The position numbers and the translations under genes were made by a program. From Amaranthus tricolor (lineage: Eukaryota; Streptophyta; Magnoliopsida; Caryophyllales; Amaranthaceae), in the NCBI RefSeq assembly GCF_026212465.1, contig NC_080055.1, forward strand, positions 18,075,662 through 18,139,661: 64,000 nt of DNA, read 5' to 3'. The notes under the pieces are model-generated. The model had not been told where the DNA came from, did no database searches, and saw only the letters and a list, made by a program, of their open reading frames with translations. This document shows positions 1 through 13,651 of the stretch, one piece after another. How positions within the stretch are numbered: the first letter of the stretch is position 1; every line of letters starts with the position of its first letter.

Positions 1-807
1 CAAAAATAATCGGTTTGTACATGGTTTTAAAAAATTGAACACATTGAAAAACAAAAACACTGAAACACAGAACCAAGCGTAAATTTCTAATAAAGCAAGT
101 ATATTAGAATAAAATCTAACGCAAACTGAGCCAAAAAAATGAGAAAAAAAACATTTAAAAATCATTGCTAATATGGTTTCAATTCAAATTAGTTTTTGGA
201 ACCACCCTTGTCCAATGATTCGAACAGGTGCCATATGGTTTCAATTTAAATTGGTTTTTTTTGCGGTTTGGTTTGGGTAGACTAGTTAATATTTGATCTA
301 ACTTAAAATTGACTAGTCAGAACCCGAAAATTTCATTCTGTAACCAGAAAAAGACATGTTACACTCAAAAAATTCAGTCAAACTCCACCATAAGCCGAAC
401 TCAACCGTTTTGACCCGATTTTAAATTTTGTCAATTTTTTCAATTTCACGCTATCATTTTTAGCTGGATTTCACTATATATCTAACAAATTTTTTATTTT
501 AGGTGAAAGATTATTTTATTATAGCCTTTAGAGTGGATATAGTTTCCCTTCTTTTGGGTTAATAATAAAAGAAGGAAGCTAAACTAATACTTGTATTTAT
601 ATTGTTTTATTAAATTTGGTAATGGTAATACTTATAGAGTAGAAGTGTTACAAAAAGGCAATTGGTAACTTTTCTTATACAAATCAAAATAGCTTAACCC
701 TTTTTAACCCCAAAAAAAAAACGGTCAAAAACTTTCCCATATCTTATCCAATTTTCTTGTCACAACTATAATAACATCATTTTCATAAATTATTTAATAA
801 TTTTTCT
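1..807. other. Upstream AT-rich flank of the sulfate transporter
   Basis: No coding sequence is seen. A motif of about 30 bp beginning ATATGGTTTCAAT occurs twice, near 172 and near 232, suggesting a small direct duplication. This is the presumed upstream promoter region. Confidence 0.4.
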
Positions 808-817
808 CTATTTATAC
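808..817 (+). promoter_or_regulatory. Candidate TATA box of the sulfate transporter gene
   Basis: A CTATTTATAC stretch lies about 115 bp before the ATG and is followed by a CT-rich leader (about 840-895), as is usual for plant core promoters. The site is judged by position and composition only. Confidence 0.4.
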
Positions 818-929
818 CCTACCTTTCCACAACTTCTACACCAAACTCTCTCTTTCTCCTCTGCTTCGTCTCTCTATCCTTTCCCCTTGTTTTCAGACAC
901 CACAAAACCAAATTTAAAAGAAAAAAACA

Positions 930-3900
930 ATGGAGGTAGGAAAATTTGATCCTACTCACAATGTGAACTTTGCAAAGCCAAGAAATTTTGGTGAGAAACT
1001 AAAAACAGATCTTACAGAGACATTTTTCCCAGATGATCCTTTTAAAGGATTTAGTGATGAAACTCCAAAAAAGAGATTATTGAAAGGGATTAAATATTTT
1101 ATTCCAATTTTTGATTGGCTTCCTTCATATAATTTTAGTCTTTTTAGGTATGATTTTCTTGCTGGTATTACCATTGCTAGTCTTGCTATTCCTCAAGGTA
1201 TCAGTTATGCCAACCTTGCCAAAATTCCTCCTGTTATTGGCCTGTGTAAGTCTTCATTTTATCTCTCTTGCATTTAATTATTTTTAGGAAATTTTATTTG
1301 GTAAATTTTGAATTTTTGACTTTTTTTATATGGAAAATAAATATTTTTTTAGTCTGTAAACTAAAGGTTAACTTTTAACTTTTTTACGTGGTAAACGAAA
1401 TGTTAAGTTATTTGTTAAATTAAGAATTCATTTCAAACAACTTATCTAAAAAAGGATCATAAGGTTGATTGTAATGTTTATTTTTATAAAAATAATCGTT
1501 GTGATCGGTAAAAATAACATAAATTTTAAAAAATTATTTAACCTTTTGTCATGCAAATAGAAAAATTAGAAGCTTATGGTCATTTCACGAATTAAAAAAA
1601 CATTAGTCCATTACGTAAAAAAATTAAAAATTAAAAATTTTTCAAATAAATTTTTTTTTTGATCTCATTATTGACTTTGCTTCGTTCTATTTATAAGAGC
1701 ACATAAACATTAGTAGGATGGAGTAAGTTCTGTTCGAGTTTTGGAACATATAGAGTGATTTTTTGGCATACATAATTATTTTTGGATAGTTACTAAATCT
1801 AGCAACTTTTTCCTTTATCACGTTAAAGATTACTTACGCTTTTTTTTTTATCTTCCACATTATTATAATGGGTAGTTTTAAAAGTTCTTCCACTTTAGAA
1901 TACTTTCTATTTTTAGAAAGTTTTTATCTCACTCTTACCCCTTAAAACCCCCTTTTTCTTTTAATGTACCCCTTTTCTTTTATTTATAATTATTTTCTCT
2001 CTCATACTTTCAATACAATCATTAATTCACACTACTATTTAATTAAAATAATACACACTACAACCTCATACTTCGAATACAATCATTACTTCACACCACT
2101 ATTTAAAGTAAATGCTTATAAGTTTGTTGAAAAGAAAACAACTCTTGTGTTAATTGGTCACTCGCTTTATAAACAATATGTTCGATTTTCGCTGTTTTTT
2201 TTTTTTTTTTTTTTTAGCTGTTTTTTCCCTTAACTTATCCATTACTAAAAACGAGAAGAATATATCCAATTACATGTGGAAACTAATTAATTTTTGAAAA
2301 TTTATTAAAGTTATAGTATATTCTACAATTCATTTTTATGGATATATTCTCATCCATTATTGAGTTCTTCCCATAGTGAAATTCTAGTTTGGCCCCAAAA
2401 GTTAAACTTTGTAATCCAGGAGTAGTCTAGGAATCTTAAGTACAAATTCTTGGTGACTAAAATATATATCATTTAAATAATTTTCTTCTAATAACTATTT
2501 TTGATGGCACCCATTTAGTTTTTTTAGTAATGAACTCAAGGAATATATGCGACATATAATTTTCTTTTTTCTTTTTGAGGAGATCAACATATAATTTTTA
2601 AACAACTATGTAAATACGCAATTCTTATAAAATACCAATTGCAAAAATACTAGAGCAATAAAACATATTAATAGTAACAGTTCAAAAAAATCAAATCCCA
2701 TGCATGGTTCCAAAAATCAATAATCCCATGCTACAATCGGCTTGTGCTACAATTTAGAAAACAAAATAACTTACATCTGAATGATAATAGACATTTAAAC
2801 ATTTCCTATATATGAGTGTTCTTAAAATAATTTTAGCTCACTATTATAATTAAAAACCTCATTCAAACTCATAAGAATAATGGTAAACATTTTACTGTTT
2901 ACCAAGTAGTTAATTGTGACGACCAGTATGCTAGAATGGGCAGATCTTAAGTCTTAACTAATAAGAGCAATGTCTGGTAGCTTGGGTGCCCAACAGCTGC
3001 GCACGAGACACACTATTATTCATTCGTAGCTATAAGACACGAGAATATGGGGACTAGATGTCGACGTTTGGGGCCTAAACCTCAGTTTTTATTGTTTACG
3101 AGTATAGTTGTGAGTTGTGACAAGTTTGTGCTGCATTCTTTTTTCGGCAATTCTAATAAACCACCTTATTTGGGGAAAAACTAGAAAATATATTTATATT
3201 GGTCCCAATATTATGATGTTGGAAATGAAGAAACGTAACTCGTTAGAATTGTTTTGTTAAATTATGCATTTTATCGGTGCCATAAGAAATTTTTAACAAT
3301 AAAAAAATTTAGTTAGATAATATTTGGTTGATTATTTTATGGGATCTAATAGTTAATACTCTAAGATATGTTATATAACATAACATGCTTATTTATATGA
3401 GAGTTATTTGAGCTAAAAGTTTTAGATGCGACACAGATTCTACTTATATATGGCGCTAAATATTGCATTTTAAATAAGGAGTGGTGTTGAGATTCAATTT
3501 TGTGACCTATTATCACTCTGGCTCTAATAACATTTTAAAGAATTTTTCTGTTCAATCAAAAATTTAACCAAAAACTTAAGTTGATTGTTGAGGCTTTAAA
3601 ATATGTTATATACTTTAATAAGCCCTGTACCAAAAACATATGTGGGTTTTTTGAGTTGTGATCATAAAATTGATTTATAATATTTTCTGTTCAAATTATG
3701 TAGTGTGACAAATTTAAAAAACAAAGGAAATATCTAAAATGAATTTTTGTTTTGTTTATGGTGCAGATTCAAGTTTTGTTCCACCATTTATATATGCCGT
3801 ATTTGGTAGTTCAAAGAACTTGGCTGTGGGAACAGTGGCGGCTTGCTCTTTACTTATTGCAAACACTATTGGAGAAACAGTGTCACCAACAGATAATCCA

Positions 3901-4777
3901 ACTTTGTACCTCAACTTGGTCTTCACGGCTACTTTTATTTGTGGTATCATTGAAACTGCTTTGGGTGTTTTAAGGTAATCTCATCTGATGTTTATTGTCT
4001 GAAATTATTGGCAATAAATGAGTGAAATTTTAGATTATTTTTGATGATTTTTTCTTTATTACCTCTATTTAAACTTTGGTTCCAATTAACTAATTAAATA
4101 TTATTTTATAGGAAAAATAAATCAAGCAACTTATTTCTATTTGAACTATTAAAACGTAGGCAGCATTTAATTTTGTATGACAACACAATTTATTTGAATT
4201 TATATATTATTATTAATTTAAATTACCAACTCCTATCAAAACTTGTCAGACTTGATTATCGGAACTCAAAACGATTTTCATGAATAAGTAAAATATATAT
4301 ATCTCTAATTGACGTTTACTTACACCTGTTGACTCATATAAGAATTTATTTTTTTCTACATAAAATTATCATTATATATATTTGAACTTTTTCAATAAAA
4401 AAAAATGAGCACACAAAATGTAGTCGTTGTTTATGTTGAAGTGTTTATCCCTGTACATGTCAAAAAAAAATAGAGTATACCACATGTGAGTTTGAGGAGC
4501 AACTATAAACTACGTAGTGAACATCCTTTATACTTATAAATTGATATTATATCTTCTCCTTATTAAGATTGTCGATACTTAATTTTTTTATTTTATTAGC
4601 TTGAGAATGGACAAAATTTGAAAAGGATAGGGAATTAAATCCCTTTTGATACTCCATTACTGATAATAAAATAATTTTGTTAATCTAACATCTTGTAAGT
4701 GTAAAATATAGTAATTCTAGTTTATAATGCTCCACACCTTTTCTAAATTCTTTTGTCTTTTCTACCTCCAAGGAAAT

Positions 4778-4808
<31 letters not shown>

Positions 4809-7800
4809 CCTTTGTCTTTCCTATTTTTTATAATATGTGTGATCTTTTTGGTGACATAGAATTACAAAATAATATACTAATTACTACTAGTGTAAGGGTA
4901 TAATTAAGCACTTCATGACCTTTTTACTAATAATATGCTTCCTATCACATCGGAATTTTCTAATGATTTAATACCCAAAAGGCAAAAAAAAAATCACACG
5001 TTCAGGGGAGTTGGGAAATAGTTCAGGTTGTATCTAAATTTCTACATACTTTTAGCTAAAGGATTAAAGGATCCATTTTATAATATAAAAATCGATTTGT
5101 GTGACCTATTTCACAAGACATAAAATAAGGTATTAATTATTTAATTTTTTTTGAGTGGATTAATTATCTGATTTAAATCGCTTAATTCTCTTAATTTTCT
5201 CTTGAATAGTGATCTCTTATCAATATTAAGAAAAAATATATATTTAGGAGTACTTTTTGAATATTATTAGTTAAATGAGATTATTAATGCCTCATAACAT
5301 ATGCTCTCTTATGACATACGTTAAGATAAACTCTAAAAATTCATCCTATGTCAATGTAATAATTTCAAGAGTGAGTCAAAGTCAAATGATTATATGAGTT
5401 ATTTATTGTATTAAACTCTTCAAATTATGATTTAAGAGAAAAATTGAAGAAGTTTCAATTTAAATAATAGCCTTTTTATATTTATGAAATTGCACTAATT
5501 TTTCATTCCATACACTTACTTTTGCACTTTATTTTCAACATAATACCTCTATTAAATTATGAGCACTCTTTTGTCCCTTTGCATCTTTTAGTGTTTCCAA
5601 GTAACTCTACGGGATCCCTACGAGATCACTTGGATTGAGTGTAAATATTTAAAGGGTAAATAAAAGTTAAAGTAGAAAAACAAAGTTAATTAGGTAGAAG
5701 TTTAAAGGAATTTGATTGTTAGAAAGGTGAAAGAATTGGTTAGAAGGTAATGAAAATGGATAAAACAACAACTATTTTCCTCATATTGAGGGTATAAATT
5801 TACCCTTAGGGAGGGTGGGGGATACTTTACTCCAAATGAGGGAAATCATCATCCTTTTTATTCATCTTTTTTACTTTACTCTCATTCAATATATTTCACA
5901 AGTGTTTCAATTACTTCATTTGCAATTCTACATACCTTTATTTCATTAATTTAATCTTTTTTACCCACTTAAATATTTATATTTAATCCAAGCCACCTCT
6001 ATTTGTGGAGTTATAAGTGCTATATCATCTTTTAATATCAATAGCCAATAATAAAATCTAAAAATCTAAAGGATCCATTCATTATTAGCCACTCATTAAA
6101 AATAGATGGCCAATATTTGTTAGGAATTGTTACAAAAAAAATTGTACAATTAGACTACACGAGTAGGAAGATATCAAATTAGTATTTCTATTATTTCTCC
6201 ATTTTTCTTAATATTTTCTCAGTTATTCCTGCTTTCAAATTTCTTCATAAATGTTGTAAGTCACATTATATACTTTTATTCAGATATATCTTCGATGATT
6301 CGTTTCAAAAAAAAAAAAATCTTCAATGATTTGCTTAAACCACATCTATGAAAAACAGAGAAGTTATGACATTTTTACAATTTAAAAAAAAAATCAATTT
6401 GATTTATATTTAATGGTAGCGCATGGACACACTTAAGCCTCTAGATAGATTCTAGACCGACTACAAAGATGCTTAAATTATTTCAACATATTAACATTTA
6501 AAGGAATTTCATATTTTAGCCGCTATAAAAATTCATTAAAATATTACAAAATTTATATTAAATACAAGATTTTCATGAAACAGAAAATAAAAGAAGAAAA
6601 TGAAAATTTTGTTATTTGAAATTACAGGTTGGGAATTCTGGTGGATTTCTTATCACATTCAACAATAACAGGATTTATGGGAGGAACAGCAGTGATAATA
6701 ATTCTTCAACAGTTGAAGGGATTTTTGGGATTAAAGCATTTTACTACTAAGACAGATGTACTCTCTGTAGTGAAAACCTTACTCAGCCACAAAGATGAGG
6801 TACATACAATCACATTATTAAAGGCCCTACTATTACCTTTTTAGTTTTTTTTTTTTTTTTATTCTTTTTATTTTTTGTTATGTCACTTTGTAATTTATTA
6901 TATTAGAGTTTTTCCAGAAAACATTAATTATATGCTTGTCCATTGGGATGGTTTGTCTCATATTAATTAATATTATATGGTGCATACAGATTATAAGTTA
7001 TTGGAGTTTCTTCCTTTTATTTTCTTATGGTTTTAGGGATGGTATATCATTTGCTTATGAATTGTGCATTTTTTGTGTTTTTACCATTATATGTTGATAT
7101 TGACAATAAATTCTTCTCAATTTAACATCACTTTTAAATAGAATTAATTATGACTATCACGTAAAAAAAATTTAAACTACCAGTATATGGAGAAGGTTTC
7201 AGTTGTTAATATTGTAAATTGTGAGTTTATGCCAAAAATATATATATCGATAAATTTAATAATTTTATTGATGAAAATAAGATTTTAGTTTAGATTATGA
7301 TTGGCGTTTAATATAACCTCAAGGGGGTTATAAGTATGTGCAAGGCGATAGAATCTCCTAAATTTTGACGTAACATGTATAGGTTTTTCGAGGATTTAGT
7401 TCACAGTAATATATTGTGTATTTTTTTTAATATTTTTTATTTTCCACCTAAATCACTTGACTTTACTTTTTAAATAAAAATATGCACAATATTTTAGTGT
7501 GAACGAACTAATGTCTTGCAAGATCACTTTAACAAAAAATTATTTTGTATTTTTATTCTATCCTAATTCACATTCCGAATATAAAGAGCTACGAAAGTAC
7601 TATTTTTTTGTCATATTTCAAATTATCACTACCATCTATCCATAAATAAAAGTTTGCGTCAATTAAAAATAATACAAAAAGACGTATATACATCAACATA
7701 ATTTCGTGACAAAATTTGTTTTGTTTTTGAAAATGAAAGAAAATTAAAGATTTTGTTGGTATTGAAACAAGTGGGCCCAAGTAATGGATGAATTTTAAAG

Positions 7801-10800
7801 TTGCAAAATTAAATTTCCTCTTCACTTACATGAATATGATTGAAAATAATTTGTGTTAATTAATGAAAAAAAAAATGGTCAATAATGGAATGATATAATT
7901 GAGTGATTAATTTGAATTGTTATATTGCAGTGGCATTGGCAGAGTGCAGTTGTTGGCTTCATTTTCCTTGCTTTCCTACAGTTCACTAGATACGTGGTTA
8001 GACTCCTTTACCGTCATTCTCGATTCTTCCATTGTAACCTCATTTTATCTTTAACTTGCCTATCCAAATTGCATGTACTAAACAACCAAAATTAACCGTA
8101 CCCATCCAAGATATTGTACCCAAACTTGCCCTAACATCCAAACAAACATCCATGAAAATTCACCTTTAACTTTCTAATTCGTAACGAACATCCATGGAAA
8201 TTCACTTTTAACTTTCTAATTCGTATATTTTTATTGGACATAAATTTAATATTTTGTTACTATTTAATATACAGTCTTAATTTAAATTTGTCACTTTAAA
8301 ACTATAGCGAGATAACAAAAATCAAAATGTAAAACAATGTAAAGAAAATAATAGAGTTATATCTATAAAATAAAATGATAATTTAAATAGAGATTCTAGT
8401 ATAAAATGAGTGATTTGATGTATATTAATTGTTTGGACAGAAAAATAAAAGGCCAAAGCTATTTTGGATTTCAGCCATGGCTCCTCTAGTGGTTGTTATA
8501 ACTGGCGGTCTTTTCGCTTATTTAGCTCATGCCGAGAAATTTGGTATTCAAATTGTGAGTTTATATTACGTTTATTTCTTGTTTTATTTTTCTTCTAAGA
8601 ATTAGATTGTATTACCAGGATTAAGCATTATTCTATATTATAATTATAATTTGCATGCACCTAAATTCTCGTTGAAGTAATTTTAATTACTGATGCACCT
8701 AGAGTCCTAGACTGATTTGGTCATAGCCTGCATAACTCTCTTAAAATCTCACACACAAATTTATTTACCTTTTTAATCTCATTCATTTATTTCTTAAACC
8801 CATTGGATATATTAATTATAAGAAAATATTTACACTTTTTTAATAAAAATACAAATTAAATAAGACGGATAAATATTTGATGGTTCAAAATAATCACAAT
8901 GTTAGGTGGTGTGATTTAGACAAATTGACAATATACGTTAAGGTCATATCCATATGTAACATCCCATTTCTTGGGTGGCTCTAATTACTTACTCCATTAA
9001 TCTTGTAATACTATATATAGTAGGCTTTACAAATCATAACTTTACAAGTAATTGTTTGACTCTTGCACCCACAAATATTTAATACATTTTTTATTTTTGA
9101 GTTTTTTTTTTTTTTTCAATATTTGTTCTCTGCATAACAAATTTAATGTAACATTATTAAAATTTAAAATAAAAAGGATAGTCACTTTATAATATTAGTA
9201 TGTTGATTTTTATGTCTTTTTATTCCTCGAATCATGTAGCAATTCAATTGAAATAAAATATTACCCCAAATGTTAATTCACTTAAGTGACTTAGTCATGT
9301 AAAAATGATATTTATAAAAATTAAATTAATACATTAGACACAAATTTTCATGAAATTAACAATAAAAAAATGGACAATGCAGGTTGGACATTTGAACAGA
9401 GGAATAAATCCATCTTCGGTTAACAGATTAAACTTTGATCCAAAGTACATTGCTGCACCAATCAAAGCCGGTATCCTAACAGCTGTTTTAGCTCTTGCTG
9501 TAAGACCACGTACCATTTATTTTTATGTTCATTTTACAGTGATTATTTCTATTAAAATTATAGTATTAATTAAACCTAATGTGACGTACAGGAAGGAATA
9601 GCCATTGGTAGGAGCTTTGCCATAATGAAGAACCAACAAACTGACGGCAACAAGGAGATGATTGCTTTCGGCATCATGAACATTGTTGGTTCTTTCACTT
9701 CTTGCTACTTGACTACAGGTAATTTGTCTCATTATTTTGGCCAATTCGGTAGTACCACTCCAGAATTAAAGCAAATACGATAAAGGGTTCTTGTCGCTAA
9801 ATATGTCACCAATAGCTTTATTTTAGCAACAATTTAGGCCATAAAACCTTTGTCGCCACCTATTTTGTCGCCAATTAAAAGTTTGTAGTGTATGTAATCT
9901 ATAATAGTGGAAAAAACTTTATTTGTTGCGGTTTTCAGACATTATATGTTGTAGATTTGTGGTTTAGATCCAAGCACTTGAAATAGCAGTAGATTTGTGT
10001 TTTTGCTGCTCCGGTTTTAAAACCAAAGCATAAAAGGCATTATATGATGTGGTTCTAGCTAGATTATTAATTTCAAATAGGGACGATAATGTTGAGTAAA
10101 TGCTTTGAAATGGCCCACATCGATGATCTAGTAAGATCTTGACGAACATGTAAGCTTGATGGGTAGGCCACTCCTGCTACATCAAGTTTTTTAATTCTTA
10201 TGTAGGCTTGTACAATATGCACGAGCCTACTGGTGGTCGTGACGGCTTGTTTTATAATATAGGCTGTTATGCAATACAGGACCATTTTCGAAGACGGCAG
10301 TAAACTTCAATGCAGGATGCAGAACACAAATGTCGAACGTGGTGATGGCCATAATAATGATGCTGACATTGTTATTCTTAGCACCATTGTTTAGTTATAC
10401 TCCAATGGTTGCCTTATCTGCCATTATAATGTCCGCCATGTTCGGTCTTATTGAGTATGACAAAGCCATTCATCTGTTCAAAGTTGATAAGTTTGACTTC
10501 TGCATTTGCATGCTTGCTTTCTTTGGAGTTACCTTCATTAGCATGGATATTGGCCTTGGACTCTCAGTAAGCCCATTCAATCCCTTCTTACTAATTTACT
10601 TAATTTGCTCAAATCATTTTTTTTTAATTTTTTAGGAAATTTAAAGTGTTAATCTTTATTTTGAACACATTAGTGTAGACTTGCAATCCCTTATATCTAA
10701 GTGAGGTTCCAATTTAAAGAGCGTGTTCTACGGCATGAGCCGTATGAATGACGGCTTAGAGTCCATAATTTTAAGGGCCTAAAAATTTTTTTTGGCAATT

Positions 10801-13224
10801 AGTATTTGATTTATTTTTTCCATTGATAATTAATTATTCAATCTAGCTAACTTATTAGGTTTATTATTTCATTTAAAAAGTAATATTATTATTTGTTGTA
10901 TTTTCTTCTTTAATTAAATTAATCGAACAAATCTATTCTTTATTTAAAAAAATAAAAATTGTAATTTATTATTCTCACTTGAAAATAGGCATATACATTT
11001 GTACTTAGAAAGCTCATACTTAATTTATGCTTACAGACCTTAAAAGTTAGAGACGACCCTAAATTCAAATTTGGTATTTATCTTTTTAGGTAGTGTATTA
11101 GTGACAAGTAGTAATTTAACTCGTTTAAATGTATCATTTTCAATTGGTCAGATTGGATTAGGAATCATAAGAGCACTACTATACACAGCAAGACCAAGAA
11201 CTTGTAAGTTAGGGAATATTCCCAACACAAATCTTTACAGGGACATAGAGCAATATCCTGATGCACAATGGACAGCAGAGATCTTAATTCTTCAACTTGG
11301 CTCCCCAATTTTGTACTCAAACAGTACATATGTTAGAGAAAGGTGAATATCATCAACTTAATAATGCCTTCAATATAATTTCTTAGGGTTTTTAGGCTCA
11401 TTCTTGGATTTTTCTTTTTGTATCTTGTAGAATTTTAAGATGGGTCAGAGATGAAGAATCTAACAAAGATAATCAAGGAGATTCAGTAGAGCACCTTATT
11501 TTGGAATTGGGAGGTTAGTCATTTCATTTTCGTATTTCAATTTTCGACATGAAAGATATTCATTATGGCGTGTGAACAACTCGAATTGTATATTCTATGT
11601 AGATATTTACTATTATAATGATTAGAAGTTTGTTATTTACCATAGGAGTGACAACTATTGATATGACTGGAATTGAGGCGTTGTACGAATTGAAAAGACT
11701 TGTAGAAGCAAAAGATATTAAGGTATGAACATCTTTTCGTTTTGTAAAGAATTCATGATTTGCTTGGTCATAGAATTAGGAATGGCAATGGGTGGGACTC
11801 GGGTCGAATTATACATATTTTGACTTTGCTCCGATAATAGTCAGACTTTTTTTTTCAGTCCACCCCCACTCGAAATCGGATTACGTATGCTCCAAGTTTG
11901 CCCCGACTCGGACCTCCAACGGAGTCGGATACGGAGTCAGATTATTATCAAACTTTATCGTTGTGATATTATACTAATGATTTTAAAGCATACAAAATTA
12001 ACAAAATATTTTTTTCAAATACAATTTAACAAAAAATTATATACTTTGAATTCAAGTTTAACAAGAGAAATAGTCCTACTACCACAAGTTAACAAAATTT
12101 TTTCTCACATTTTGATTTGTCGTATTTTATTTCTCTTGATTTGATTTGTCGTATTTTGATTCATTAATTTCAATAAAAATACCAAGTTTATTTAAATTTG
12201 ATTTGACTTCGAACACTCAAGTACTTTTTCAAAATCGAAAATTACAATTACTATGAAAGAGAGAGCTTAAATTAGTCACGTCTAGAGTTTTAAAGGAAAC
12301 AAAATATTAGGGTAAAAGTCAAATTCAAAGTCAGATTTCCTTCAGTGTCAAAGTCGGGTCGGAGTATCGCATTTTTAATAAGGTCTAACTCCGGTCCGTC
12401 TCTAACTCGGACTCGGATAACTTTTTCCTTAGACTCAAATCGAATTATTTTCTTCGAATCGAGTCGGACTAGGGTCGAATTCTCGATATAGAATGGTGAT
12501 GTTAGGAATGGATTCACCGTTACTTTTGATAAATTATGCACTATTATTTTATATTAATGAAATTCACATCCTCAAATATGTTTTTCCTTCACAAATTTTA
12601 ATTGTTGATTTTTAATGCGACGGCTGCATTCATGCGATCTTTTCCAGTCCAACTCAATTATCTAAATCCAGCCCATTTTAAAAAAATTACGAAAATAATT
12701 TAAATTTTTTTAGAGAAATATATTTTGGATTTGTACTTGTAATGAACATATTAGATCTAAAATCGACATTTAAAGTCTTGAAATTGACAATTTTAATATG
12801 ATCAATATATATATACACAAATTCTAGAATGAGACGATATCATTGTGAGACTATTTCTATTAGGTTGGCCCATGTATATTTAGTCTATTAAAGTGATTAC
12901 TTACAAATTTAAAATGATCAATTAGAGGAATGAGCTAATTATATGTACCGTCTCATGGTGAAACGGTTCATACAAGACCAGCTGATTATATATATCATGT
13001 GTGAGATTGTGTGTAGATTACAACCAATTGGTTAATTTTTTTTCATGATTATGTAGTTATCATTGGTAAACCCAAGGATTGAAGTCATGGAGAAGTTGAT
13101 AACTTCCAAGTTTATTGACGTTATTGGCAAAGAATCTGTATTTTTATCAATTGATGATGCAGTTGAGTCATGCAGATTTAGATTGGATGGCCCAAATAAA
13201 TGTAATGGGCAGGAACTTGCATAA
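930..13224 (+). CDS. SULTR3;5-like: Sulfate transporter, SULTR3 group (SULTR3;5-like), 12 exons
   Basis: Exons by reading-frame continuity: 930-1245, 3767-3974, 6628-6799, 7931-7996, 8441-8554, 9383-9499, 9592-9718, 10280-10566, 11152-11342, 11431-11513, 11646-11722, 13057-13224. They total 1926 nt (641 aa plus TAA). All 11 introns are GT-AG and all phases match. The N-terminus has the ETFFPDDPFK motif, followed by the hydrophobic transport core (about residues 75-470: ASLAIPQGISYA in exon 1, STITGFMGG in exon 3, AEGIAIGRSFA across exons 6-7, VDKFDF in exon 8). A C-terminal STAS domain (about 515-630) carries IDMTG. Length is normal for the family. Family knowledge: a proton-coupled sulfate/anion carrier of cell or plastid membranes; SULTR3;5 is reported to assist root-to-shoot sulfate movement. 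The group-3 call is firm; the exact paralogue is inference. Several introns are long (2.5, 2.7 and 1.3 kb) and hold repeat fragments. Confidence 0.93.
9756..10065. mobile_element. CACTA terminal fragments inside intron 7
   Basis: Two pieces are seen in the 561-bp intron. Piece 9756-9890 starts CACTCCAGA, ends TTTGTAGTG and is rich in GTCGC/GGCGAC motifs, like a tiny decayed CACTA element. Its flanks TAC and TAT are only an imperfect target duplication. Piece 9902 to about 10065 starts TAATAGTGGAAAAAAC followed by TTTGTTGCGG. It resembles the terminus of the nested CACTA at 38431-40846, whose right end read inward is CACTAGTGGAAAAAACC, with TTTGCTGCGG subterminal repeats. Confidence 0.45.
11770..12500. 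mobile_element. Candidate decayed hAT-like non-autonomous element in intron 11
   Basis: The block opens with TTAGGAATGGCAATGGGT and carries dispersed ACTCGG/GTCGGA motifs at both sides (11785-11945 and 12330-12480) around an AT-rich middle. Plant non-autonomous hAT elements often begin TAGGNATGGCAA and have GC-rich repetitive arms. A matching inverted terminus and an 8-bp target duplication could not be found, so the ends are approximate. Confidence 0.3.
12815..12990. repeat. Imperfect inverted repeat in intron 11 (MITE-like)
   Basis: The left side contains AATGAGACGATATCA and GTGAGAC; the right side contains CCGTCTCATGGTGAAAC. Read against each other they form a degenerate inverted repeat of the GAGACGGTCTCA type common in some dicot genomes. 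It is weak and shows no clear target duplication. Confidence 0.25.
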
Positions 13225-13499
13225 AGTCTGCTCTTTTTTGGTCAAAAGAAGATATAAATTGTAGAAAGCCTTTATGTAAAATGCAATATGGGCATTTCGA
13301 GCTTGTAATTATAAGAGGCCCAATTTATTTAGTCGGGCCTAAATGAAGGAATCACACCAACTTCCCTTAGAAAACATGTAAAGGGGGGATAGGGCAGAAA
13401 AGAGAGGTTACTTTCTATGTAGTATTATTTTTCGAAGGCATATGGATGATTTCATTTTTTTTGTTGCAATACTTTTCGTTTTATCTTTAGAAAAATTAC

Positions 13500-13505
13500 A
13501 ATAAA
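13500..13505 (+). terminator. Candidate polyadenylation signal
   Basis: AATAAA lies about 275 bp after the sulfate transporter stop codon, in an AT-rich 3' flank. Plant polyadenylation signals are loose, so nearer sites are equally possible. The region 13225-13640 holds no gene and no LTR. Confidence 0.3.
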
Positions 13506-13651
13506 AAATATAACATTCTGTTTATTTTTTTAAATAATACTAATTTTTTATTAATTATGAAGAATATCAGCTATTAGGGTGTTTCCCTTAAATATACCTA
13601 ACATTTTAAAAATCAAATTTTAGGAGGTTATATAAAAAAAATGGTAAATAA

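Noticed and set aside
1964..2233. 89-codon frame in intron 1
   Set aside because: Low-complexity Phe/Tyr-rich translation of AT-rich sequence ending in a T run. It lies inside the transporter intron.
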